A stretch of 64,000 bases of DNA. It comes from Sternotherus odoratus (Eukaryota; Chordata; Testudines; Kinosternidae). The notes below the pieces were generated by a model. The model saw only the letters and a program-made list of their open reading frames with translations. It was not told where the DNA came from and did not search any database. The DNA lies in the NCBI GenBank assembly GCA_032164245.1, contig JAVMKO010000006.1, positions 3,301,001 to 3,365,000 of the forward strand. Reading direction: 5' to 3'. Both the position numbers and the translations under genes were made by a program. The stretch's first letter is position 1; each line of letters begins with the position of its first letter. This document shows, in pieces, positions 10,441 to 22,117 of this stretch.

Positions 10441-12754
10441 TGTCAGGGTTATATGCTTCCCACTTTATTTCTTCCCAGCTTCTGCTGTGTCTTTCAAAGC
10501 TAAGGAATCCACATTAAGCCCTGTCTGAATACTTTGCATCATCCAGAAATGAAGGGACCACTGAGGAATGGACAATGACTAGCCCTCTCTGGGAAGCTAA
10601 ACAGTTAACATATACCATGGAGGATTCTTACTGTGGAGAAATGATCGGGTTTGGCAGAAGACAAAGTCCCCAGTCCCACTCTCTCTGCAACCAAGGGAAA
10701 AACTCCCATTGCTTTCCATAGGAGTAGAATTTGGCCCTAAATTAAACCCTGCCTAGACCTATATGCCTCCAAAACCTCGGTGAGGGGTTGCACCTGTTCT
10801 GTTAGAACAGAAAACAATTAAACAAAATAAAATTCCCGAGGTCTGGCTGCCTTCCGCACAGATAGAACCTTTCTGGCCCAGGAATCCAAAACTCTTAGAA
10901 TAGAACCATGTGGGTAAAGCCGACGGCTCTCAGAGACAGGCCATGCCTCCTGGAGACTAGTGAGAGAGTTTGGACCCCTGAGCTCCCCTCAATCTTCCCT
11001 GGCTGTGGGCCGGCCACTCCACCTCATGAGTGGAAAACTATTTTCTTCAAGCTCACAGCGGAGCTTTCAGCCAATGCAGCAGTTCACATAGCTGAGCCTT
11101 GGGAGCTGGGTTAGCCCCTCGGTAAGCAAGTAAACCATATAGATTCACAATGGGCTTGAAACCTCACACCTTGTGGGATGCTGGAGGCTTCACTCTGTGT
11201 TGCTTCTTTTCAGTCTTTGCGAGGAAACGCTCAAAGCTCTTAAATAAATCGTTCCTGAACTCGCGAGCTAATCCAGGGGAGACTGGAAATACCATCAATG
11301 AATGGGGTTTAAATCCTTTCCTGAATCAGAGGCCTCAGACTGTCCAGTCTTTGAGGCCAGGATGATGTCAGGCTGGTTGTTCTGAAGAGGGCTAGCAGAG
11401 ACGACCCGTGCTGCCCGATAGTGGGGGCGGGAAGAGTGAAGACAGCTGGCTTCAGCAGTCTCACTGAGCATGCTCAGTACAAACCAAGCAGCAAAACTGG
11501 GGTGGGGTCACATGACCCCGCATACACTCCCCTTCCCCCCACATGTCGCCTTTAGGCCTCTCACATGTTTGCTCACCTGTAACACAATTAACAATAATCT
11601 TATCTACAGTTGGGGCCCCATGCAAAATCCACTAGAGTCAAGGGAAAGATGCTCATTTCAGCTTGTTGGCTAGGATCAGGTGCTTGATCTCGCTGGCCAA
11701 GGCCAAGCCCACGGTGCGTATGATGCATAGATTTAATTAAAATAAAGGGGAACAGAAATAAAAGAACCGCTAGTATCGCAATGCCCTGCCCCAGCCCATC
11801 CCTTTAAAATGTCTTTATAATTGACTGGGGACAAGAGAAAATGCCATTCTGTTATTATTTACAATGCCAAGTATTGATTTCAGCTTCTGCTGCTTCTAAA
11901 CTGCTTCAGCAGCAATAATGGTTTTGTGGGAATAATGAAGAGTTTGTCACGTGCTTCCAATCTGACATTCCGAGGTGGTGCTTGTAAGCAATCTTCAGTT
12001 CAATCTCCGGCTGCACCGTGACAAACCAAGCGCCTTCCTGCCCTTTATGCAATGCAAGGCACGAACTGAACTGTATGTTCAGCATTATTTCATGGCCGCC
12101 TTTCCTGACTCTTGCTTTATTTACTCAGTCGGCCTTATTTAGAACATCTTTAAACACATTTCCCAATTTGCAAAATGACAGATTTACTGGGGCACTTAAA
12201 ATCCATGTGTATAACCAAAAGAATTTTAATCAAGAAACTTCTTCAGACACTAAATAAGGCTGTTTTTATTCCAATTTCTACAGGGTTTAGCGTTTGACCA
12301 TTTTAATCAGGCAAATTTGCAGTCAAGTTCAGGTTTGTCTTGCATCAGCGCAAACACATTTAATTCTATAGTATTTGAGTCAACTGGTTTGAAAAAGGCA
12401 CATGCTCAGGTGACGTTTCTGGAGGGTGGTGTGTAGAATGATATTGGCTGTGTGAACAACGGCCCCTTAGATCAGAGCTACTGAACAATATTCAATATCA
12501 CTTACTCTTCACTGTTTGCACTGTGTTCCCCAGTCTGCTGTAGTTGGGCAGTGAAAGTAGACAGGTGTCTGTTCAATCCTTTTAATTTTCTCGTTTGGTG
12601 TCACCCGTGCTGTTGTGTCTGCATTTCAAATATTGCTGTGAATGTTGGCATATTTTTTTAAAGAGCTGTGTAGTGAAAAAAAGGTTTAGGCATCACCTCG
12701 ATTAATACGAACGATTGTAAGAGCCAGAAAAGAAACAAGCACTTCTGAGTTCAG
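10441..12754. other. Unassigned stretch
   Basis: No exon, array or transposon terminus recognised. Short open frames only. Confidence 0.4.
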
Positions 12755-12890
12755 CTCTTGAGTCTGTCATTGTTTCACTGTAGCGAGTTATTAAAAAGTC
12801 TGCCTCGGTTTCCCCATCTGCATAATGGAATAAAAAACCCCTATACTACCTCACAGTGGCAGTGTGAGGCTCAGTTAGGGGACCAGTCTC
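12755..12890 (+). mobile_element. MIR/CORE-SINE-like fragment
   Basis: The segment CCTCGGTTTCCCCATCTGCA followed by ATAATGG and an ACCTCACAG block is the typical 3' half of MIR-like SINEs. The tRNA head is not recognisable. Confidence 0.4.
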
Positions 12891-13329
12891 CTTCCCACAC
12901 ATAAAACCTGGTCTCTTGGGGTCCCTACACAGAACTTCAGACACACTCTGAGGTTTATGCTAGAGTCGTGGATACGATGAAGTCTCTGCAACCAATGATT
13001 ACTTCCCATGCAGGGGGAATATGCCCTGAATCCACTTAGTCAAAGATCCACAGGCTCTGACCTCAGTCCATGCCCAGTTTCTCCCTTTGTACATATGAGG
13101 AAGCAGAGGCAGCTTGGCCCAGTGGACACTGTAGCCTATAGGCATAGACACAAGGTAAGGTAGTCATGCAATGAACCTACAGAAGGGTAGATGTTTGTTC
13201 AGGTCTTGTAATGTAAGCAAACCAGTCTTATCTATTACTATGGCTTTGATTCAAAGATCAAAAAGGAGTATTGGTATTTAGGCAGATACTGGAGTGAAAT
13301 AGTATTGTTGTCTATATGACACTTTGAAG

Positions 13330-13900
13330 GTTGTGGTAACCTGTATCTGAACTTTTTGATGGATAAATTATCCTCTGCTAATTGCCATGATGTTTGGGAG
13401 AAGGAAAATTAAGCCTATGGTTTTGTCAGGCCAAAAGGCTGCTGGAAATGTATAAAAACCCTGGGACACAATCCTTCTTCATCTCCAATCTGCTTTGGGT
13501 TTCAGGAAGGGGAAACCCTGAGCCATAAGGATTGAGATCCCCAGTCACTGACTGGAGTCACCCTGAATGTGGACATTGGACTCTATCCTATGGACTATTT
13601 CTAAAAGACTTTTGGCAACTACCAGCTCATCTCTGCTCTGCATCTAAACCTCAAGAATTGAATCCAGTCTGTATGTATATTGCTCTTTTAACCAACACTT
13701 TCTCTTTTCTTTTAAAATAAATTTTCGCTTACTTAACAAGAATTAACTATAATGTGTATTTGGGGTAAGATCTAAGTTATCATTTGACCTGGGTCTGGGG
13801 CTTGGTTCTTTGAGGTCAGGAGAACCTTTTTTTCATTGATGAAATAAGATTCCCAGTAATCATCATCATAGCTGACGTGTGTTTGAATGGAGGCCGGAGG
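13330..13900 (+). mobile_element. LTR relic related to the 17.3-18.4 kb LTR
   Basis: A TATA box (GTATAAAAACC near 13450) is followed about 270 bp later by an AAAATAAATT polyadenylation signal. GACCTGGGTCTGGGGCTTGG then GGAGAACCTTTTT align with the complement of the LTR at 17263-18418. The upstream limit is unclear. The downstream end is lost near 13.9 kb. Confidence 0.5.
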
Positions 13901-13977
13901 CTGGACACTTTAAGGGGAACTGTGTGGTTTGAACTTCTTAGTAACCAATGAGGTACTATAGAAGCTGTGTTGTGCTG

Positions 13978-14140
13978 GCTTAGAAGTCTTTCATCATTCT
14001 CGTGGCTCTTCTTTGAACCCTCTCGCATTTATCGACATCCTTCTTGAACTGTGGACACCGGAACTGATCATAACATTCCAGCAGCGATTGCACCAGTGCT
14101 AATTCGGTCTGACCCAATCTAGCCATTCTTATCTTCTTAA
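13978..14140 (-). mobile_element. CR1 fragment, with a short reversed CR1 tail
   Basis: Minus-strand translation gives LLECYDQFRCPQFKKD then CERVQRRATRM, a CR1 ORF2 C-terminal segment. At its plus-strand right edge (14106-14140), GTCTGACCCAATCTAGCCAT and TTCTTATCTTCTT resemble the end of the other CR1 subfamily in plus orientation, so the boundary is a junction. Confidence 0.6.
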
Positions 14141-14158
14141 TTATAGAGGTAAAATAAC

Positions 14159-14398
14159 CTCTCCACTCGACGAGTGCCCAGAAGCCACCTACTACAGGAC
14201 AGGCCCAACAAAGAAAAAAACAGAACACCATCAGCCATCACCTTCAGCCTCCAACTTAAACCTCTCCAATGCATCATCAAATTCTTACAACCTATCCTGA
14301 AAGATGATCCCACACTCTCACAGATCTTGGGAGACAGACCAGTCCTCGCTTACAGACAGCCCTGCAACCTGAAACAAATACTCACCAACAAGCGTTAG
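14159..14398 (+). mobile_element. Penelope-like element fragment
   Basis: Plus-strand frame 14174-14398 reads SHLLQDRPNKEKNRTPSAIT, KPLQCIIKFLQPIL and LGDRPVLAYRQPCNLKQIL. The same peptide is encoded on the minus strand of the 2.4-3.7 kb PLE, where its homologue can be followed into the endonuclease end. The frame is open for all 74 codons, but both ends are truncated. Confidence 0.7.
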
Positions 14399-14439
14399 CT
14401 CTTTGGTCCTCAGCATCGCACTGGGCGCTCAGGTTCAGC

Positions 14440-14735
14440 TGATTCTCCACCACAGCCGCCAAATCTTTTCCAGAGTCCCAGTTTCCCAGGATACAGTTTC
14501 CCCCCCGTCTTGAAACACTGTCCTACATTCTTTGGTCCTAGATGTGCCCATTTACATTTGGCTGTATTAAAATGCATATCACTTTTCAAGCACTTCACAG
14601 CACTCTGGGTCAGTGACCTGTCCGCTTCATCATTTACCACCCCCAGCTTTTTGTGTCATCTGCAGCCTATATCAGTGATGACCTTATGTTTTCGTCTAGG
14701 TCATTGATAACAATGTTAAAAGGCAGAGGGTCTCT
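14440..14735 (-). mobile_element. CR1/L3-like LINE fragment
   Basis: Minus-orientation relic with ATGTGCCCATTTACATTTGG, TTTTTGTGTCATCTGCAG and TAGGTCATTGATAACAATGT, recurrent in old amniote CR1/L3 elements. Its frame is broken. Confidence 0.45.
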
Positions 14736-14879
14736 TCCGAAGAGCCTAACTAGGAGGTTAGCAGAGGCACAAACCCCAGCTAGGCATCTAACACCCATTC
14801 AAAGTCAGTGGGAGTCAGGGGCGTAACTGGTATGTGTGCCTAAGTCACTTGGGTGTTCTGGACATTTCTTCCCTTTGGC

Positions 14880-15000
14880 CTCAATGATGTTTGGTGGCCA
14901 TGAGTTCCACAGGCTGATTGTGTGTGGTGTGAAAAAAAATCCTTTTATTAGTTTTGAACTGGCCCCCTTCCAGTTTCATTACCTGTCCCTTTGTTCTTGT
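14880..15000 (-). mobile_element. CR1-like LINE fragment
   Basis: GCCATGAGTTCCACAGGCTG, then GAAAAAAAATCCTTTTATTA and TGTCCCTTTGTTCTTGT, are complements of a CR1 ORF2 3' segment. A related segment is at 19.14-19.30 kb. Confidence 0.5.
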
Positions 15001-15857
15001 ACTTGCCCTCACAGGTGGCTCATTTGGCACCCAAGATCTGTGGGTTTCCAGGAATGGTGCATTGTACTGGCAAGAGGACTTCATAAGCAGTGAGGCTACT
15101 CCTGTCTTGCTGGGGGATTGGGGAGGGGGGCTCCCGAAGCATGGAAAATTCCTGTTCTCCACTAGGGAATTTCTGTCCTGCAGGCTCCATTGACTAACAT
15201 AAATTTGCTATTTAAATGACCTCATATTCCTACCAGACAGGCGATCTTTGACGTCTGTAGGACTTGTGGGGTTTGCTCAGCAGAACAGTCGGGTTGCCTG
15301 CTCTTTGTGGATGGCATTGTTTTACCGGTAAAGCTGTAAGTTGTCGCAGTGACTGGCACTTGATATAAATGAGTGCATTAATAAATAAAGCATCTTCTTT
15401 GTAAAGTTGCTTTTAAGAGCTTGGGATTTATGTATCTGAGTGGGATGCTAGTTACAAAGAAGGATTTTAAAGCACTTCAGCGGCACAGGGGAGACGAATG
15501 CTAACAAGTCTTACATCAAGGACATCCTGAGAAAAAAGGAGCTGCTAAGTAATTGTGCACTATTTATGAAGTAATGTGTGCAGCATGCCAATATTATTGT
15601 GTAGCTCTGTGATTAATAGTGTTATTTAGCATGTTTTTGGAGGATAGCAAAATTTGTCTTGACAGTTGCAGCATACAAAGGATGTAAGTTAAGACTTGGA
15701 GACTTGTTTCTGAACTCTGCAAAAAGTACTGGGTGTACCTAATTAACATGTGTAACTAATTAACATGCACTGCCCTCTAGCAGGGATAATAGCTACAGAC
15801 CTTCCTGCAGCATTTCTATAACTCCTTGCCCAGGGCCCAGAACTCACAGATCCCAGG
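15001..15857. other. Unassigned stretch
   Basis: No recognisable coding or repeat structure. Confidence 0.4.
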
Positions 15858-16060
15858 AGCATAGGAAGTACCAGACTGGATCAGATTGGCGGTCTGTTTT
15901 GTCCAGCATCCTTTATCCAAGAGTTGCCAGCTGATCCCTGTATTATGGGATAATAACCCAACTCCAAGGCATTATTTATTCTAAACCCCCCCCCCCATTA
16001 ATTACTGATTGTCTTATGCCTTGAGGAAGGGATTATACCCCTTCCAAAACTATTTAACTA
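15858..16060 (-). mobile_element. CR1 3' end, inverted, diverged
   Basis: Starts AGCATAGGAAGTACCAGACT and GGATCAGATTGGCGGTCTG, the complement of the common CR1 tail that ends in TTCTTATGTTCTT. It includes a C-run at 15987-15999. Confidence 0.5.
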
Positions 16061-17466
16061 GCATTCCATTCAAATTTAACCTTTGTGATTGTAACGTGAA
16101 TTGGTCTCATTAGACAGATCCGGCCCTAGACCAAATGCGGAGCATCTTTGGTGCCCCCCCCCCTTCATTTATTAAGCTTTTGAATGCCTTATTTTATTGC
16201 ATTTGTAACCCATTTCATTATTTTGATGCACGATTTGCATGCATGATTTATCCCTGTCATATACGATGGTACATTTGCATGCTAGGATCTATACCTCTAT
16301 ATTTATTCATGCCACATATAAGCAAATAAAAAATAGTTTTCTCTGAGCTTATAGAAACTTTTTAATTTTAAGAATAACTGAAATGTACTAACATCAAGAA
16401 ATTAAGTGTGCACCAACATTGGGTGGACCAGTATCAAACAGTGTTACTGTAGGAGACAGCTTTAGAATGTTAACCCTCGTCCTTTCGTTCAAAAGGTGGC
16501 TTTTCGCACCTTTTCCCTCACAAACTGAGGTACTGCCTCAGAGAGATCAAGCCTGGCCAATGACATTTTCAAGTGATACAATAGCAAGCGATGTCGGAGG
16601 TCAACTCTTGGTGTCCATCATCGATCGAAGATACGTTTTGGTAAGTCTGAACTTCGAAAACCTGAGCTGAGTGTGAGCAGAATCCTCGAAGCCATCCACA
16701 CATTACGAAGTGTCTTTCAGCTTTGCATCATGAATGAATGGGAGAACTTGGAAGAGAGAGTGCTTCCCATGTTGCAAAATGTGATAAGTATTATCCAATT
16801 CAACACAGAAGGCTTTGTCATTGCTGTCGGAACATTCCTGATGGGTCAGCATCCAGTGAAGGTCTGTACAATTGTACAAAACTGTTTTTACTAAGCTCAT
16901 ACACGTCCCCTCCACCAACCCCTGCTCTTTTTGTGGTGCTTCATCTGTCCAAACCTTTCCTCAATGGGCACTCGAGCAGTGTCAATGAGCAAGCAAAAAA
17001 ACTCACTCGACATTTTTTTCTGAGTTTCCCATCACCTTATCTCTCTTCTTCTGATGAATTTCGAGTTTCCTTGAAGACAGGCTCAACTCTTACATTTTCT
17101 GCCATTTCTTAGGTGGCCGTGATGATCTCTTCAGGTCGGTTGTGTCTATAGGCCACAATGAAATCAAGGCAGCTTCTTATCAAAGTCATAGCGATCACAA
17201 TTTCCATTGCCTGAGTTTGTAACGCCTCGCTTACAACTTTCACTTGGAACAGGATAGCAGGCTGTGACGGGGCTGTTCCTGGTGGGATCCAACTGTGAGC
17301 GTCAAATCAGGACAGATTGCTTCCAAAGGGGCAACTACAGCCCAAAGCTGGGGTTTCTTCACACTAAGGCAAACCAAACCAGCTAAACAGAAAAGACTTT
17401 GGTTTCGCCCCACTGGCTAACCACAAGTCACACAAGCAATCCCCTTAAGATACTCCAGATTCCCAG

Positions 17467-17564
17467 AGGTAACAAAGTCCTGTGGCACCTTAAAGACTAA
17501 CTATAAAGTTTTGAAGCATAAGCTTTCGTGGGCTAATACCCACTTCGTCGGATGCAAGCAATGG
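17467..17564 (-). mobile_element. Short Penelope-type terminal insertion, 10-bp target duplication
   Basis: AGATTCCCAG occurs on both sides (17457-17466, 17565-17574). The insert is the ribozyme-containing PLE terminus only. Minus strand: CCGACGAAGTGGG, loop, CCCACGAAAGC, then CTTTAAGGTGCCACAGGACT. It lies inside the LTR, so it is younger than the LTR. Confidence 0.75.
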
Positions 17565-18074
17565 AGATTCCCAGTATCACCACCAGCAGCCACCTGTCCT
17601 GGGGATCAATGGTTATGAAAACCAATCCCCCAAATAAAGAAAACGGTTCTCCCCAATTCCAAGGAATCAGGCCCCAGACCCAGGTCAATATACAAATTAG
17701 ATCTTCCCACAAATCACGCTATTGCCAATCCTTTAGAATCTAAAATCTAAAGGTTTATTGTATAAGGAAAAAGGTATAGGTGAGGGTTAGGAAAGGTTAA
17801 AAGAAATCAATTACATGCAGTAATGGTACATCCCTTGGTTCAGTCTTGCAGCTGTAGAATAAACTGCAGGTTTCAATCAAAGTCTTTGGAAAGCATCCCC
17901 TGCAGAGATGGGTCAGCACCTTTGTCCAGAGTTCCCTGAGAAGTAAAGTTCCATCCAAAGCTGGAAACAAGGCAGGCTGAAGGCTGGAGGTAGAAGACGA
18001 AAATGGAGACATCTCTCCCAGGCTTTATAGACTTCCTCCTAGAGTCTGGTTGCCAAATGGAGGTTCCTAGCCAC

Positions 18075-18134
18075 ATGGTCCAATCACCAGACTCTCCAGG
18101 ATTCATGGTCCAATCACCAGACTCTCCAGGATTT
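18075..18134. repeat. 30-bp tandem duplication in LTR U3
   Basis: Two copies of a 30-bp unit starting ATGGTCCAATCACCAGACTC, offset by exactly 30 bp, differing at the last base. Repeats of this kind in U3 often hold enhancer sites; that role is inference. Confidence 0.85.
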
Positions 18135-19139
18135 AGTTTCTGCCCAGGCATGTTCCATCCCTGGGGAGTTCCTTGGGTGTGGACAGAGTTCATTGTGCAG
18201 TTGATGGCCCTTTAATGGGCTCGAGTTAACACCAGCCTGTCTGAGATTTCTGAGCTAAGCCTAAGTTTGAAGTACAGGCACCCATAACTTCAGTTACAAA
18301 ATAGATCCACAAATATGGAATAGATACACACATAAGACACCTGTTATGACCCCCTTCACATAATATTTCGTACCCCAGTGATCTACACGGTACCAAATTA
18401 TTTCAGTACCGTGTCACAGGCCAAACCACAACTGAGACCAGAAATTTGAAGTCAGTGATCTCGTTTGCCAGACTTTGTGCCTCATCTCGGATTCCAGCCC
18501 CGGCTTTACTCAACTGTCCCAGTTCTATTGGGGAGTCCTAAATCTCATTTACTTGGTACTTCACTGACCATACGCTGTTAATGTAGCTCTCCCAGTGAAT
18601 GTCACTTAGCGGCATCAGGGTGGGATTTGTAACATTGTTCGTGAGGATCTTCCACCTGATAGTTGATGCTGAAAACAGGACATATATCCTTCGCAGTACT
18701 GCGCAGAGAGTTGCTGAATCTATAGAAGATGACTCTGCATCTGATACAACCGATTGAGGAAATGACAGCCACAAGGCACAAAGAAAGCTCTTGGATTCAG
18801 TGCAAAGATCCTTACCTGGACGCTGCTGTTTCTTCCCTTCATGTTTGTATCATCGTCATAGCCTTGGCCACAGCAGTATGAAGCTTTATTTTAGTCTTAC
18901 TCAAAATGTTCATAAATAGTCCTGTTAGGTCTTTTCCAGGAGGCTCCATGAGATTCTACAAGGGTCCAGAACATCCTAGGAGGTTAGTGAAAAATGAATC
19001 CACCTACGGAATTCCTGAAATGTTTTACTTCAAACGTTTGATGCCAACCATAAAAACAGCACCCTGAGCCCGGCACCTCCGGGCCGGTTGCCTGCCACTA
19101 AATCCAGCCCTGTCATTAGCCATATACATGGCCAACCTT

Positions 19140-19300
19140 TTTTTGTTAAACTTTTCATCTCAATGTCTTGTGGCAATGAGTTCCACAAGCTAACTGCATT
19201 GTGTAGGACACTAGTTCCTTTCCTTAGTTCTGAATTTACCACCTTTCTCTTTATTTGAATCTTTCCCTGGTTTTGCTTTATGCAAAAAGGCACCACACTG
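19140..19300 (-). mobile_element. CR1-like LINE fragment
   Basis: CTTGTGGCAATGAGTTCCAC and TTCTGAATTTACCACCTTTC are complements of a CR1 ORF2 3' segment, like the piece at 14.88 kb. Confidence 0.5.
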
Positions 19301-20931
19301 AAAATGCAAATTGACCCTCTCTATTCTCCAGCAATGTCTGTCATTCATTCCATGCCATTTAAAGCAATGTTAGTGGGGCACAGGTATATTTAGCTATTTG
19401 GATGTGTATTAATTCACTTCCCTTGCTGTTATATTTCCCAAGCAGACCAGTAATTCTAAATAAAATAGCCATAATTTATAGCCAAGGGACTGAGTTCAAA
19501 TATATTTTCCTTTTCCTTTAAATTTATTCAAAATATCTATTTTCTTTTGAATTGATTCATAAGAGGGCTCTGTGAGCTTATATATAATTCATAAACAATT
19601 TCTATTTTTTATATTCTTTAAGCTGGTTTGATTACTTTCTTATCTTTGATTCTTTCCTCACTTTCTCTAATGAAAGTGGTGCTGGTTTCTATGGTAACCC
19701 GTTTCTTCTCCTTTCCCTTTCCTTCTTTCCCCACTTCTGTCTGAAAGGAACTGTTTGTCTGTTTAGAGACCGGCCCTCTCCGCTTTCCCTGCTCACGACC
19801 GTGGTTTTCTGAAGAAGGCCCTGCCATTGCTCTGTTTGTATTCCGCACACGGCTTCAGGGGATGGACTGTGAACCCCTGAGGGTCACACATGGTGCTTCC
19901 CTCCTCCTGCTCGGTGAAGTGGAAGGAGGTGGACGAATAGGCCAGCTGCCTGCAATGGGAGTGAATAGGCTAGAGACGTGCACAGCAAATTGCTCACGTG
20001 GCAACGTTTGGAAGAAAGGAGGAAGTGACCGTATTTGTGGCGAGCACCGTGAGAGACGTTCTCCGGTATCTGTCCTCGAAGCTGTCTGAGCCCTTTAGTT
20101 ATTTGAAGACAGACCGCTGCTCAGCCTGCACCAGCTTCCCATTCGGGGGGCGTAGGAGCCAGCAATAAGAAAGGCATGTCTCCCCACCCCCACCCTGATT
20201 TGTGTCCCTTGGCTCAGTAGCCTCCAGTCTTGCGGCTGGCAGGGCCATTCTGACAGAGGACCCAGGCAGCCGTTGCTGCATGGAGTGGGGCAGTCCCCCC
20301 TGGCAACGAGGGAGCTGGGAGAGCTGCTCCGTGGTACTTACGAGGGCTTGAACCATGTTGGGGACCATAAGGAGTCAAGGGAAAGGGCCTGGTGAGGGAG
20401 GAGGTGCTATATTTGCAGGGCTCTGCAGCTGCTTCCTGAGGGACATGGTGCTTTTCTTTTTAAGGTCCGTGTTTTCGTTCCGAGGCGTAATGTAACAATC
20501 GAGGCGGTGGGCCAGGGAGGTGTGAATCGTAAGGGCCCATCTGCCCGCGGCTTGTCCAGTGCCCCATGCATGCATCTGTCATGATGACAGCTGGAGTACA
20601 CCAAATCCCTAAGGAGTCCCTGCCAGGTGTATTGCAACTCTTAGGCAAGCACTGAAGACATTTCCGTGGTTAGACTCTGCAGGTGCTAGCCATGGTGAGC
20701 CCCAAGGCCCACTCAGACACCTGGCTAAGGGAAGGGGGAGGTCACTAGGGCTGGCAGGAAGAGGAAATGTTTCAGATACCATAGATACCAGAGACTTTAC
20801 CTCTTACAGTTCAAATGGAGCAGTAGCGGTCCTTGTTTGGGCCCCTGGGGCAGTCCAATGGAGAGTCACAACTTTTCAGACAGTTGTTCCCCTCTCCGGA
20901 CCAGTCTCGGTCCAAAGTCAATACAAGTGTT
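19301..20931. other. Unassigned stretch
   Basis: AT-rich up to about 19.6 kb, then average composition. No exon or repeat family recognised, although several overlapping short frames are open on both strands around 20.1-20.6 kb. Confidence 0.4.
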
Positions 20932-20944
20932 TAGGTTTATTCAG

Positions 20945-21154
20945 AGGTAACAAAGAGTCCCGTGTCACCTTAAAGACTAACTAAAGTATCGAAGCATAAG
21001 CTTTCGTGGGTTAATACCCACTTTGTCGGATTCCGACGAAGTGGGTATTAGCCCACGAAAGCTTATGCTTCAATACTTTAGTTAGACTTTAAGGTGCCAC
21101 GGGACTCTTTGTTACCTCTGCTATTCCAGACTAACACGGCTACCTCTCTGATTC
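20945..21154. mobile_element. Palindromic (head-to-head) Penelope terminal insertion, 13-bp target duplication
   Basis: TAGGTTTATTCAG flanks it at 20932-20944 and 21155-21167. The two arms, 20945-21030 and 21032-21119, are complementary over about 86 bp, meeting at GTCGGATTCCGAC. The right arm alone continues into the full terminus (GACTAACACGGCTACCTCTC). Each arm contains the ribozyme-like segment. The clean target duplication shows it inserted as one piece. Confidence 0.8.
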
Positions 21155-21449
21155 TAGGTTTATTCAGGGTCATTGTGAATCCCCCTTTTGTTACATGTTT
21201 CTGAAATCTGGCATATGCTAGAAGCCCATGACAGGAAACTTACTGTTCTCCAGCACAGCTGCTTGCAGAGACTACCTGGTTGTATGGGGAGATTTTGGCA
21301 AACCAGTAAAGTGCCTAAACCACTATTGCTTGTGGCTAACAGTAGCTCAGTTAGCAGGCCTCAGTGAACCGTTCTTACTTATTGTTAAAAGTAGCCAAGC
21401 CAACAGGTCGTAAATTGATCATGCAGTGGCCACGGTGTAACCAAGACAG

Positions 21450-22043
21450 GAGGGGAGGGGTTTTGGGGGGACATAGACAGGGCAGCTTGACCCCGTGTCC
21501 TTCCTGCTAAGAATGTTGAAATTGCTGACCTGTGCATTTTAACAAAACAGGAAGTCTGTCGCTATGTGCCCCCGGGAATGCTTGTCAGGGCCCCAAGGCC
21601 TGGACAGTCTGAAAAAAACACACCCATATCTGGTAAATTGAGTGATGACTATAGGAAAATCTTTTACTTGATCTTTAAAAACTGCTTGCTTAGCAAGTTT
21701 TCTCTAAGGTATATGTCATTGTATTACTAATGTATAAATAAGGGGGGAAAATTGGAGGTATTAGGACTTCTCAGGAAAGGCGCTTCAGGGACGATCCCTC
21801 TGGACACATCTTCGGGTCCCCATCGGCAGAACCCTGGGTTGGGGGCGTTTTACTAACTTATTGCGGACGTGTGTAAGTGCTTGAGACTACGTAAAGTTTA
21901 GCTTTAAGTGGAAGCATGCTTGTGTTGTCCTGTTTCTGCCAGCCACATATAGGTCGGACGGCCGTGTCTCCCTTGATTTATTTCCTGACACCACACAGAG
22001 TAAAAGTTACTGAGCGCTTTGGGTTCAAAGAACCCCGGCTAAC
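21450..22043 (+). mobile_element. Solo LTR, same family as the 2.2-4.0 kb LTR
   Basis: A TATA box (GTATAAATAAGG near 21731) is followed by CGTTTTACTAACTTATTG, TGTGTAAGTGCTTGAGA and GAGTAAAAGTTACTGAGCG, ending ...CCCCGGCTAACA. It is alignable over at least 200 bp with 3760-3962. The usual AATAAA site is degraded here. The left limit is approximate. Confidence 0.55.
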
Positions 22044-22117
22044 ATTGCGGCCACTGTGGGATAAAGTAACTTATGCTGATGTGTTACAAAGGACTGGCCA
22101 ACGGACTGTAGAGACAA

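Larger units (their letters stand above)
17263..18418 (-). mobile_element. Solo LTR (TGTGAC...GTCACA), minus strand
   Basis: It is bounded by the six-base inverted termini TGTGAC and GTCACA. On the minus strand it has a TATA box (TCTATAAAGCC near 18025) and an ACAATAAACC polyadenylation signal near 17757, in the right order for U3-R-U5. It interrupts the hAT coding frame. A short 3-bp GGC repeat at the junctions (17260-17262, 18419-18421) is weak as a target duplication. It carries a short PLE and a 30-bp duplication. Confidence 0.65.
16440..18950 (-). pseudogene. hAT transposase relic (ZMYM1-like/TTF-type group), split by an LTR
   Basis: Minus-strand translation gives GKDLTGLFMNILSKTKIK near 18.93 kb. 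RRIYVLFSASTIRWKILTN and PLSDIHWESYINSV follow at 18.54-18.77 kb. EITDFKFLVSVVVW is next to the LTR, and on its other side are ILFQVKVVSEALQTQAMEI and LDFIVAYRHNRPEEI (17.1-17.26 kb). These follow the order of hAT transposases related to ZMYM1 (RW at the centre, then the long helical insertion). A TAA follows EEIITAT, and more stops lie further on. The C-terminal part near 16.5-16.7 kb is weak. Termini were not located. Decayed and non-functional. Confidence 0.7.
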
